DNA from: Tenodera sinensis
Taxonomy: Eukaryota > Arthropoda > Insecta > Mantodea > Mantidae
Direction of reading: 5' to 3'
DNA length: 64,000 nt
Assembly: GCA_030765045.1 (NCBI GenBank)
Contig: CM060967.1
Coordinates: 121,577,934-121,641,933, forward strand
The notes beneath the pieces were generated by a model that worked only from the letters and a program-made list of their open reading frames with translations, was not told where the DNA came from and ran no database searches. The position numbers and the translations under genes are program-made. The first letter of the stretch is position 1. Every line of letters starts with the position of its first letter. Positions 56,937 to 64,000 of this stretch are shown here, in pieces.

Positions 56937-59237
56937 TCAAAGCGAACGATCGCAAGAGGCACGAAGTTGACGAATGTGGTGCTCCCATGTGAGTTTGCTG
57001 TCGAGGTGAAGGCCCAAGAACTTGATGTGCGAAACAAACGGCAGGGGTGTGTCACGCAAATACAGTTCTGGAGGAGGATGTACACCACGAAGTCGATGAA
57101 AGTGGACACATTGTGTTTTCGTAGGGGAGAACTTAAAACCGGCGTGAAGGGCCCAGTCGGCGATAGAGGATATGGTCAACTGCAGTTGACGTTCTATGTG
57201 CTCAAGACTATAAGATCGATAATAGATCGCAAAATCGTCAACGTACAGTGACATCGGTATTCCCCTACGAACAACATTAGCAATGCCGTTAATGGCAACT
57301 GCAAAGAGCGTTACACTAAGAATCGACCCCTGGGGCACACCATTTTCCTGAATCCTCTCTCGTGAGAACGTATTACCAATGCGGACACGAAAGCGGCGCA
57401 GAGCTAAAAAATTAAAAAGAAATATTGCTAAAAAACCTCGCAAACCATACCCGTGAAGAGTACGGAGAATACCATGACGCCATGTGGTATCGTAGGCCTT
57501 CTCCAGATCGAAGAAGACACCCACGACATGCTGCTTCAAAAGAAAGGCATTTTGGATGTAGGCTTCCAAGCGTGTTAGATTGTCGACACTGGAGCGATGG
57601 CGACGAAAACCGCACTGAACATTGCTCAGCAGGCTATTCGTCTCTAGCCACCACACTAAGCGAGTGTTGATCATCCGTTCAAAGGTCTTGCAGACGACAC
57701 TCGTCAGGCATATAGGGCGGTAGCTAGAGGGAAGTGTACGGTCTTTTCCTGGTCGAGGGATAGGGATCACAACACCCTCTCGCCAGGAAGACGGAAAAAC
57801 CTGCTGAAGCCAGATGCGGTTATAGATGCTCAACAGGAAGGAACGAGCTGGAGGTGGAAGATGAAGCAGCATTTGGCGATGGATGTCATCAGGACCAGGA
57901 GAAGAGTCGTGAGCGAGGGACAAAGAATGCGCCAGTTCCGCTTCAGTAAAAGGTGCATTGTAGGATTCACTACAATCACTGTTAAAATTTAGGCTTATCC
58001 GCTCCGCAGATTCCTTAATCAGTAAAAAGGCTCCGTCGTAGCTTTGAGTTTGGCTAGCACTGGCGAAAGAATCGGCAAGGGCGTCGGCGATATCCTGCTC
58101 GCTGGTGTATATGGAGCCCTGTACGGCAAGACCGGGGATGATCGTCTGGCGACATTTGCCGTACATACGCCGGATGGTAGTCCACACCTTCTGGGCCGAA
58201 CTGCGACGTGAAAGGGAAGACACGTACGATTCCCAGGATGTGCGTTTTGCATTGCGCAATACAAAGCGAGCCCTTGCACGAGAACGTTTAAAAGCAATAA
58301 AATTCGCCTCCGTAGGGTGTATGCGGAAAACACGCAGAGCACGCTTACGAGCTTTAATAGCCAAACGGCATTCCTCGGACCACCAGGGCACAGGAACGTG
58401 TCGTGGTGTAGATGAACCTCGAGGAATGCTAGAATCTGCTGCGAGAAGGATAGAGCCGGTAAAATATTCCACCATGTCGTCAATGGTGGTAAAAGCATTG
58501 TCGGTCAAGTGAATGAGGGAACGGAATTTCCCCCAGTCCGCCTTAGAAATAATCCAGTGAGGATATCGCGTTGGCACAGAATGGTGGCCCGATATGTGAA
58601 TGCTAATGGGATAATGATCACTGCCAAATAAGTCGGACAGTACCGACCAATCAAGTATAGGTACTAGTGACGGGCTGCTGAAAGAAACGTCAAGCGCGGA
58701 GTGTGTACCATAGGCAGATGATAAGAAAGTAGGCACGCCAGTGTTTAGTATGATTAAGCCGGACATATCGCAAACGTCTGCTACAAGGCACCCACGAGCA
58801 TCGTCAGTGCTGGAGCCCCAGTGAGAGTGCTTGGCATTCAGATCGCCGAGAAAGATGAGCGGTGGCGGAATCTGTGCCAAGAGAGCCCGAAGATCATTCT
58901 CGTGTACGACACTGACCGGTGGCAAATATAGGTTGCAAACGGAGAAACAGAGGCCCTGCAGCTGTACACGCACAGCTACAGCTTGCAGTGGCGTGTTAAG
59001 GGTTATACTGGTGGCAGAGATGTTATGTGCTACCAGCGTAGCAACACCACCGCATGCTCTCCTATCAGCGACAGAGTCGTGGCGGAATGCTGAAAATCCA
59101 CGAAGGTGGAGAGAGTGATTAGGCTGTAAGTGGGTTTCCTGTAGGCAGACGATTGATGGAGAGCGTTGAAAAACTAAGTGCTGTATGTCCGGAACACGTG
59201 CACGGTACCCATTAACATTCCACTGGATTATTTCCAT
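56937..59237 (-). CDS. LINE ORF2 N-terminal part: endonuclease and RT, 766 aa
   Basis: The ATG at 59237-59235 lies 10 bases after the ORF1 stop, in a different frame. The endonuclease begins IIQWNVNGYRARVPDIQHL. It has VCLQETHLQPNHSLHL, FLGDLNAKHSHWGSST and FGSDHYPISIHISGHH. The RT has SPGPDDIHRQMLLHLPP, LPSSYRPICLTSVVCKTFER, NVQCGFRRHRSSVDNL, FFDLEKAYDTTWRHGIL, GVPQGSILSVTLFAVAING and the catalytic LYVDDFAIYY near 57240. The frame stops at TGA 56937-56939, right after ASCDRSL. The relative at 25.6 kb reads through with Asn there, so a single nonsense codon truncates ORF2 before RNase H. The whole ORF2 would be 1230 codons. Confidence 0.92.
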   Translation of the reverse strand: MEIIQWNVNGYRARVPDIQHLVFQRSPSIVCLQETHLQPNHSLHLRGFSAFRHDSVADRRACGGVATLVAHNISATSITLNTPLQAVAVRVQLQGLCFSVCNLYLPPVSVVHENDLRALLAQIPPPLIFLGDLNAKHSHWGSSTDDARGCLVADVCDMSGLIILNTGVPTFLSSAYGTHSALDVSFSSPSLVPILDWSVLSDLFGSDHYPISIHISGHHSVPTRYPHWIISKADWGKFRSLIHLTDNAFTTIDDMVEYFTGSILLAADSSIPRGSSTPRHVPVPWWSEECRLAIKARKRALRVFRIHPTEANFIAFKRSRARARFVLRNAKRTSWESYVSSLSRRSSAQKVWTTIRRMYGKCRQTIIPGLAVQGSIYTSEQDIADALADSFASASQTQSYDGAFLLIKESAERISLNFNSDCSESYNAPFTEAELAHSLSLAHDSSPGPDDIHRQMLLHLPPPARSFLLSIYNRIWLQQVFPSSWREGVVIPIPRPGKDRTLPSSYRPICLTSVVCKTFERMINTRLVWWLETNSLLSNVQCGFRRHRSSVDNLTRLEAYIQNAFLLKQHVVGVFFDLEKAYDTTWRHGILRTLHGYGLRGFLAIFLFNFLALRRFRVRIGNTFSRERIQENGVPQGSILSVTLFAVAINGIANVVRRGIPMSLYVDDFAIYYRSYSLEHIERQLQLTISSIADWALHAGFKFSPTKTQCVHFHRLRGVHPPPELYLRDTPLPFVSHIKFLGLHLDSKLTWEHHIRQLRASCDRSL

Positions 59238-59247
59238 GGTAAAGAGA

Positions 59248-60435
59248 TTAGCGTACGGTCTTCATCTTTTTCTTTTTCATTCTTACCTTGACCGACTTAG
59301 GACCTGGAATGTTTAATTCGCCGTCCTCTAATGACTCCGCTGATGTGCGGGAGTCTGAAGATCCTCGGCGGCTCGTTGAACGGGAGCGGGACTTCTTTGA
59401 GGAGGAACGGCTACTCGCCCGGTGTTTATGGCGCGAACGATTGACAGGGACAGGCAAAGTAGTGTGGCCACTGCTTGAGGATGCTTGGTGAGTTTGTGTC
59501 TGCACGGCAGAAGATGTAGTTGCCGGTGCAGGAGCGTCACGGGTCGGTGGAGAGATGTTCGGTAAATCCGTTTGTGTGGCAGCATCAGCGACCGGTACAT
59601 GTTGCACGGCCACAGTGTGAGCAGGAGTGCGGCGAACTGCTGAAGCGAAACCTAGGGTAGTCGCAGGTTTCAGTTGCTCGAAGCGGCGACGAGCTTCCAG
59701 AAATGTAAGCCGCTCTTTCACACGCAACTCCTGTATCGCCTTCTCGTCCATAAACGTGGAACACTGACGCGAGCTAGATGGATGGCTTTGGCCACAGTTC
59801 ACACATACAGGATTCCTTGTGCATGCCGTATCCTCGTGGGCGGGTAAACCGCAGCGTTCACAAATGGCGGGATTGTTGCAGGAGGTTTTAGTATGGCCGA
59901 ACCGCTGGCATCTAAAACAGCGCATGGGGTTCGGTACATACTGGCGTACGGCGGCACGTTCGTAGCCACAAAAGATAAATTCAGGTAGTTGAGTGCCTTT
60001 GAATGTCAGAAACACCGTACGCAGAGCTTGCTCCTTGCCATCCTGCTTACGAGTAAGACGGTAGGCTTGACAGACACGCTGGTCAGAGAGGCAGCTGACG
60101 ATCTCCTCGTTCGTCAGATTGTCCAAACTGGAGGTGGTTACCACTCCCCTACAGGTGTTAAGCGTCTTGTGGGGGGCTACCCGAATTGGGTAGGACCCCA
60201 ACAAAGCCGCTTTCAAAAGTTTCTGGGACTGATCTGCCGTGTTGGTCTCAATTAACAAGGTACCGTCTCGTACTCTCGTCGCGTTTTTCACCGGGCCACA
60301 TATCCTGTCTACTTCGCGTTTTATATAGAATGGACTGATATCTTTAATCGTCTTCCCTTCACAGGCCAATGTCAGAACTAAAAACGAGTCAAACAAAGGG
60401 GTTTTGCGCGGATGCATTATGAATTGGACCCCCAT
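59248..60435 (-). CDS. LINE ORF1, zinc-knuckle nucleoprotein, 395 aa
   Basis: Intact. The N-terminal ~150 residues (LTLACEGKTIKDISPFYIKR to ALRTVFLTFKGTQLPEF) look like an RNA-recognition-type fold typical of I-group ORF1 proteins. Zinc knuckles follow at about residues 170-225: CFRCQRFGHTKTSC, CERCGLPAHEDTAC and CVNCGQSHPSSSRQC. A conserved AIQELRVKERLTFLEARRRF helix follows. The C-terminus is low-complexity, Ser/Arg-rich (SRSTSRRGSS) and ends in a Lys-rich stretch, MKKKKMKTVR, possibly a nuclear or nucleolar targeting signal. An alternative start is the second Met, 6 codons in. Role: packages element RNA. Confidence 0.9.
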   Translation of the reverse strand: MGVQFIMHPRKTPLFDSFLVLTLACEGKTIKDISPFYIKREVDRICGPVKNATRVRDGTLLIETNTADQSQKLLKAALLGSYPIRVAPHKTLNTCRGVVTTSSLDNLTNEEIVSCLSDQRVCQAYRLTRKQDGKEQALRTVFLTFKGTQLPEFIFCGYERAAVRQYVPNPMRCFRCQRFGHTKTSCNNPAICERCGLPAHEDTACTRNPVCVNCGQSHPSSSRQCSTFMDEKAIQELRVKERLTFLEARRRFEQLKPATTLGFASAVRRTPAHTVAVQHVPVADAATQTDLPNISPPTRDAPAPATTSSAVQTQTHQASSSSGHTTLPVPVNRSRHKHRASSRSSSKKSRSRSTSRRGSSDSRTSAESLEDGELNIPGPKSVKVRMKKKKMKTVR

Positions 60436-61240
60436 CCGGAACCGTCGGCGTCAGCCTGCCATCCGGGGGTCAAAGGATAAAAGACACCAAAATCTCCACG
60501 GTCTGTGCCGCCATGGAGACCCCTCCATGACTGACCTCAAGGCGTACTTCAGAGGAGCTACCCTCCGATCTCCACTGCTTGTCCGCATGGGTAAACCGTT
60601 CACCACGTGACACCCCGGTTTTATGCTCCCACCACAGGAATAACCGCCTGTGGCTCCCCGCTTTAGCACACGCTGCCTCAACGGAGTCAGCGTGGATTCA
60701 GGGGACTTCGAGTTGATTACACCGGGGTTCCGTCAGCGGTAACACGTCCGGCCGGTGATACTAACCCGACGGCACACGGCCGTCGGGAGATTAACACCGG
60801 CCGTGCCCTCAAGGAGCTACGTGGGTGTACTTGACGTGTGGACGGGCTCCGCACCTAAGGCTACACATGGGGGCAGTGTGAAGGGTCCGCACAACCTTCG
60901 CGCCTGAGACCTCCGAAGAGCACACAAGTCGGGGGCCGCGCTGAAAACCGTGGGACAGGACCACGGAGATAGGAAAGATCCCTGCTGGTGAGACAGGAGT
61001 TATAAAACTAAGGCCTTACTAACTAATAATCGGAATAAACCTAGAAGAGGAAGAGGGTGATATAAAAAAGCAACATAAAATGCTGCACGTGGCACAGTTA
61101 ATGAAGGTGGAGGGGGTGAAGTGATAGTGAGCAGCTCGGGGCCCCGGGTGCGCCAAACCCGGACCTACCGTGGTAGGTTCCCCTGGGGGAGTTTGATTTC
61201 GGAGTCCTCTTCTCCTAGATGAGTCGTCGACCAAGACTAA
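60436..61240 (-). promoter_or_regulatory. I1 LINE 5' UTR / internal promoter region
   Basis: About 805 bp, markedly GC-richer than the flanks, between the right target duplication and ORF1. LINEs of this group start transcription at the element's first base from a promoter inside this region. The sense strand begins TTAGTCTTGGTCGACGACTC. A short frame at 60681-60451 has no recognised domain. The promoter role is inferred from family knowledge and position; I saw no defined initiator or downstream element. Confidence 0.55.
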
Positions 61241-61254
61241 CGAGAATTAATCGA
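61241..61254. repeat. 14-bp target duplication, right copy
   Basis: CGAGAATTAATCGA, exact partner of 55259-55272, adjacent to the LINE 5' end. Confidence 0.93.
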
Positions 61255-61654
61255 TATTGCGCTTTGCCATTGCTACATGGGAATTCTCTTATTGGTGGAA
61301 TACCTGTCCTTTAATGAAAATTGAATTGTTCGTTTGGATGAAGACCAGTCCTTTAATGAAAGTTTGAACTTAAGGAGGTTCATTAAGGTATCACTATCAG
61401 AGTTATAATTAATAAATTTGGGTATGCTTGAGCATAAACAGTTGAACACTATATTATTGATAAACACTATAAAACAAGGTTAAAGTTCATTGTTACTACG
61501 TTTGTTATTGCAAGAAAAGCTCGCTGAATTAAGTTTTACAAGCTGCTCTATAATTTCTATTGCAAACTATAGTAGGGGTTTTGAGGGGATTATGCTATGA
61601 CAACTATGAGAGTTAGTACCATGATCAAAAGGCAATATTTTGAATCTATGCCCC
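61255..61654. other. AT-rich DNA, no recognised gene
   Basis: A small local duplication is visible: GTCCTTTAATGAAA occurs near 61307 and 61350. Nothing else is seen. Confidence 0.45.
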
Positions 61655-61775
61655 TAATGGATGAAGGGAAAAGGGTTGATGGAACAGTTGGTGGAATGAG
61701 TGGCAGGGGATACTGAAGAACCCGGAGAAAACTCGCCCAGACACCGTTTCGTCCACCAAGAATACTTGGTTATGG
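61655..61775 (-). repeat. tRNA-derived SINE, family S1, partial copy c
   Basis: Body only, in minus orientation: ATTCTTGGTGGACGAAACGG, GGGTTCTTCAGTATCCCCTG and CATTCCACCAACTG. The tRNA-like head and the 3' tail are missing or unrecognisable. Confidence 0.65.
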
Positions 61776-61954
61776 GCGCAAGGCGACGTCTGATTAGAAA
61801 TCCATGTCCAGAAATGTAGCGTTTCGATGCAAAATAATTTTGAAAATCGATTCGATTTAAAATCTCCTGCTTCATGGTACGGAAACGAACGGGATGCAGG
61901 CTGCTTCTGGGGTCCCCTGATATCGTGCGTCTTTTGTTTACAATCCCTTCTATA

Positions 61955-62317
61955 TCAGTTGGATGTCAAACATAGCCCTTCTACCTCCCTCTCTCCATTA
62001 CATTGCAGGTCTTCTCTTCTGCTGTTCCCTGTATTATAATTCAGAGCTCTTTTTGATCGTATTTCGTCTTCCATCCCTTTCACATGACCAAACCAAAATA
62101 GCTGGCTGGTTTCTATTCTCTCAGCACTTATAAAAATCCTTCGGGTCCGTCTTTGACTTTCTGTATTTGACACAAGTTGTAAGTTAGAGATCCTACATGT
62201 TCTCCTTACAAAATCCATTTCTACCGTCTCAGATATCCTTTTTCTTTCTCCAATAGTCGTCAACGTTGAGACAGTGGCGTAACCTGAAAATGCCGCATAG
62301 GCATGCAACTGAAACAT
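61955..62317 (-). pseudogene. LINE ORF2 C-terminal fragment (RTE/CR1-like)
   Basis: A 120-codon minus-strand frame reading VEMDFVRRTCRISNLQLV, then IETSQLFWFGHVKGMEDE. The pattern E.xFLRR..R.......I...I......I......L.WFGHV.RM is common at the C-terminus of RTE- and CR1-type LINE ORF2 proteins and related reverse transcriptases, after the RT domain. Downstream sense (RSKRALNYNTGNSRREDLQC) fits the usual basic tail. No RT core lies upstream, so it is an isolated fragment, possibly 5' truncated. Confidence 0.6.
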
Positions 62318-62444
62318 AGAAGCGATTCCAACTTTTTCTCTTTGAAGACGCTTGCGTAATTAGGGGTTTTAAAAGGAAGTAATAGCAAGGTCTAATTCTG
62401 AAAAAAATTATTTTAGAATAACCAAATTTTAGTGAATTTAGTTT

Positions 62445-62575
62445 AAATTATCATCGTCATCATCAACATCATTATTATCATCATTATTATCATCATTATT
62501 ATTACTATTATTGCTATTAGTATTGTTACTATTATTACTATTACTGTTATTATTGTTATTGTTATTATTGTTGTT
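62445..62575. repeat. Imperfect ATT/ATC trinucleotide tract
   Basis: About 130 bp of ATC, ATT and ACT units (ATTATTATCATCATTATT, ATTACTATTATTGCTATT). The minus strand reads as poly-Asn/Asp, an artefact. Confidence 0.9.
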
Positions 62576-62749
62576 ACATATATTAGTCATAAACTTACCT
62601 TTTAATAAAAAGTAAAAGTTTTGTTGCATGTTTGTTTTTGAACATTTGGTTATGTAGATTTTGAATTTTACATTACAAACTTTATGTAGTTTCTGTACCG
62701 GAAACCGTACATATAGTATGTCGCCGGTATCCGGCGGCAGTTTGATTGC

Positions 62750-63250
62750 CATATGTTTAAGATATTTTTATTATAAATGAAACGTACATATATCTTGAAT
62801 TTTCTGGCTATAGCCCACGTAGCCCTATTTACTCTGGATGACTTTTGCATGACTGGTAAACCGTAAGAGATATGTAAATCTTACTAAAACACACAGTTTG
62901 TCTGAATACATTTTTTTCTTTTCTTTTTTTGTAAAGAGAAGCATTTTGGAGATATTCCAGACTGTGTGAGTTTTGGGGAACTTACACTTCTGTTAAATGG
63001 AACATCGTTATTCATTTCTTTAATTGTTAACCATACAAATAGAACGAAATTTCAACACTTTAAAAGATTTGACTATCGCTCAAAGCCTCTGTATTCCCGT
63101 ATTCCATTGCACCTACAAGGAGATAAGCACTAAGATAATTTCTGAAAATGTCTCACGTAACACGAAGAAGATACGAGAATAATAGATTGTAAAAATGGTT
63201 AGCACAAGAGAAGAGAAAGTCATGTGAGTGCAACACATCAGATTTTTAAT
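62750..63250 (+). repeat. Family M repeat, copy M10, 5' part missing
   Basis: Starts abruptly in the middle of the family at TTTAAGATATTTTTATTATA and continues through TTTTCTGGCTATAGCCCACG, GACTATCGCTCAAAGCC and GAGAAAGTCATGTGAGTGCA to CACATCAGATTTTTAA. The simple-repeat seed lies in the missing half. Confidence 0.8.
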
Positions 63251-63391
63251 TAAATGTGTTAAATATGTTTAAGGGAAAATAATTATACATACAATTCTTC
63301 ATAATGTAATGGATTTTCATGCTTAAAGTTATTACAAACTAGTACTACATAGAGTTAATATAGTGTTAAAGAAAGTTGCTTCACATTTCGT

Positions 63392-63612
63392 CCGGGCCGT
63401 AGCCAAGTGGTTAGACTATTCGCTTCTCACCAAAGCGGTCCTGGTTCGATCCCTGGCAACCACATGTGGGATTTGTGTTGGACGAAGCGGTGCTGGGGCG
63501 GGTTTCCTCCGGGTTCTCCGGTTTCCCCGGTCGTTTCTTTCCACCAGTGCTTCATCTTCATTCCAGGTATCATCAGTGTCGTATGTAGTAAAAATGGGCG
63601 TTAAACACTACA
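63392..63612 (+). repeat. tRNA-derived SINE, family S1, copy d (best head)
   Basis: The head GGCCGTAGCCAAGTGGTTAG (A box) and GGTCCTGGTTCGATCCCTGG (B box) keep the spacing of a ~70-nt tRNA. The Glu/Val-like anticodon-arm region is CGCTTCTCACC. The body then runs ACCACATGTGGGATTTGTGT, TGGACGAAGCGG and GGGTTCTCCGGTTTCCCCGG. The copy seems to stop near 63612, shorter than copies a and b. A tRNA gene is unlikely because the acceptor stem does not pair and the SINE body continues. Confidence 0.8.
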
Positions 63613-64000
63613 CACACACCGCTACACGTTTTCTTGAAGTTCACTCATTTCACACTTTTAAGGAAATTCAAATATCTACGTATTTAGTATAGCATGCCTT
63701 TTAAATGATTTATTTGAGCTTTTGCGACTAGCTAATAACTAGCCATAACTGAAGTAATATTCACATTTTAAAATCTCACACAAATGTGGTAACGTTACAA
63801 CCTAAGGTAAAAACCATAAGGTTTACGATATGTGTGAATAATTCGACACTGTGATACAGGGTTACCAACCCTTACGATAATTATGGGGGTGTACGATAAT
63901 TTCATTGCCAGCGAAATATTTTCACTGGTTTGTTGCACCAGCGAAATGAAATTAATTACAAATAGCGACACCACTTTTGCCCTCATGACTTGTCTCCACC
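63613..64000. other. AT-rich DNA, no recognised gene
   Basis: Nothing identified up to the window end. Confidence 0.45.

Larger units (their letters stand above)
55273..61240 (-). mobile_element. Full-length I-group LINE with RNase H (copy I1)
   Basis: A 5968-bp non-LTR retrotransposon in minus orientation, bounded on both sides by a perfect 14-bp direct repeat, CGAGAATTAATCGA. Sense order is: a GC-rich 5' UTR (61240 to 60436), ORF1 (60435-59248), a 10-base gap, ORF2 with endonuclease, RT, RNase H and a C-terminal Cys-His motif (59237-55545), and a 3' UTR (55544-55273) ending in CCCTAACCACTCACTCACTCAC rather than poly(A). RNase H in ORF2 plus a zinc-knuckle ORF1 places it in the I group (I/LOA/Outcast-like); the exact clade needs a tree. 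Intact duplications and one nonsense codon indicate a recent insertion. Confidence 0.95.

Noticed and set aside
62438..62752. Poly-Asn/Asp protein on the minus strand
   Set aside because: Translation of an ATT/ATC trinucleotide tract.
63392..63462. A functional tRNA gene
   Set aside because: A and B boxes are present but the acceptor stem does not pair, and the unit continues into the same SINE body seen in three other copies.

Overview
This 64-kb window comes from a large, AT-rich, repeat-dense arthropod nuclear genome, most probably an insect. The evidence is the content: several non-LTR retrotransposon (LINE) families of the jockey and I groups, hAT and Tc1/mariner DNA transposons, tRNA-derived SINEs, long microsatellites and a short nuclear copy of mitochondrial COX1. 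I found no convincing host gene. Every long open reading frame that I can assign belongs to a mobile element. The order or species cannot be fixed from this sequence.

Layout, left to right. At 1-2986 (minus strand) lies a 5'-truncated jockey-type LINE. It sits head to head with an older, broken relative at about 3150-7830 (plus). From 8 to 22 kb is AT-rich DNA carrying several copies of a ~0.9-kb non-autonomous repeat (called family M here). One copy is split by a 1076-bp hAT element with perfect 8-bp target duplications (13288-14363). The same stretch holds an older hAT remnant (11.4-11.7 kb), a mariner fragment (17.3 kb), a decayed Tc1 element (18083-19445) and a fold-back element with ~165-175-bp inverted arms (21178-21784). 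At 22.7-27.2 kb is a decayed I-group LINE with zinc-knuckle ORF1, reverse transcriptase and RNase H, its RT broken by a ~0.7-kb insertion. From 27 to 35 kb there are two more M copies with very long microsatellites, a 57-bp LINE stub with an 11-bp target duplication, and a SINE. At about 35.2-40.55 kb is the best-preserved jockey-type LINE, with a 619-aa ORF1 and an 887-aa ORF2. From 40.5 to 55 kb are a COX1 NUMT, SINEs, an inverted pair of M copies, another M copy, and two copies of a second ~0.55-kb repeat (family B). At 55273-61240 (minus) is a full-length I-group LINE flanked by a perfect 14-bp duplication. Its ORF1 is intact and its ORF2 is interrupted by a single in-frame TGA. The right end holds SINEs, an RTE-like LINE fragment, a trinucleotide tract and a partial M copy.

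How the parts work together. In the LINEs, ORF1 is a zinc-knuckle RNA-binding protein. ORF2 supplies an endonuclease that nicks the target and a reverse transcriptase that copies element RNA there. The I-group ORF2 also carries RNase H. The SINEs and family M encode nothing I can recognise and must depend on other elements. The most distinctive observation is in family M: an internal GTGTGTCTGTCAGTCTG-like segment occupies the same place in the copies that retain it, and has expanded into (GT)n in some copies and (CAGT)n in another. It therefore looks like a mobile microsatellite seed. All family relationships were judged by eye without database searches.
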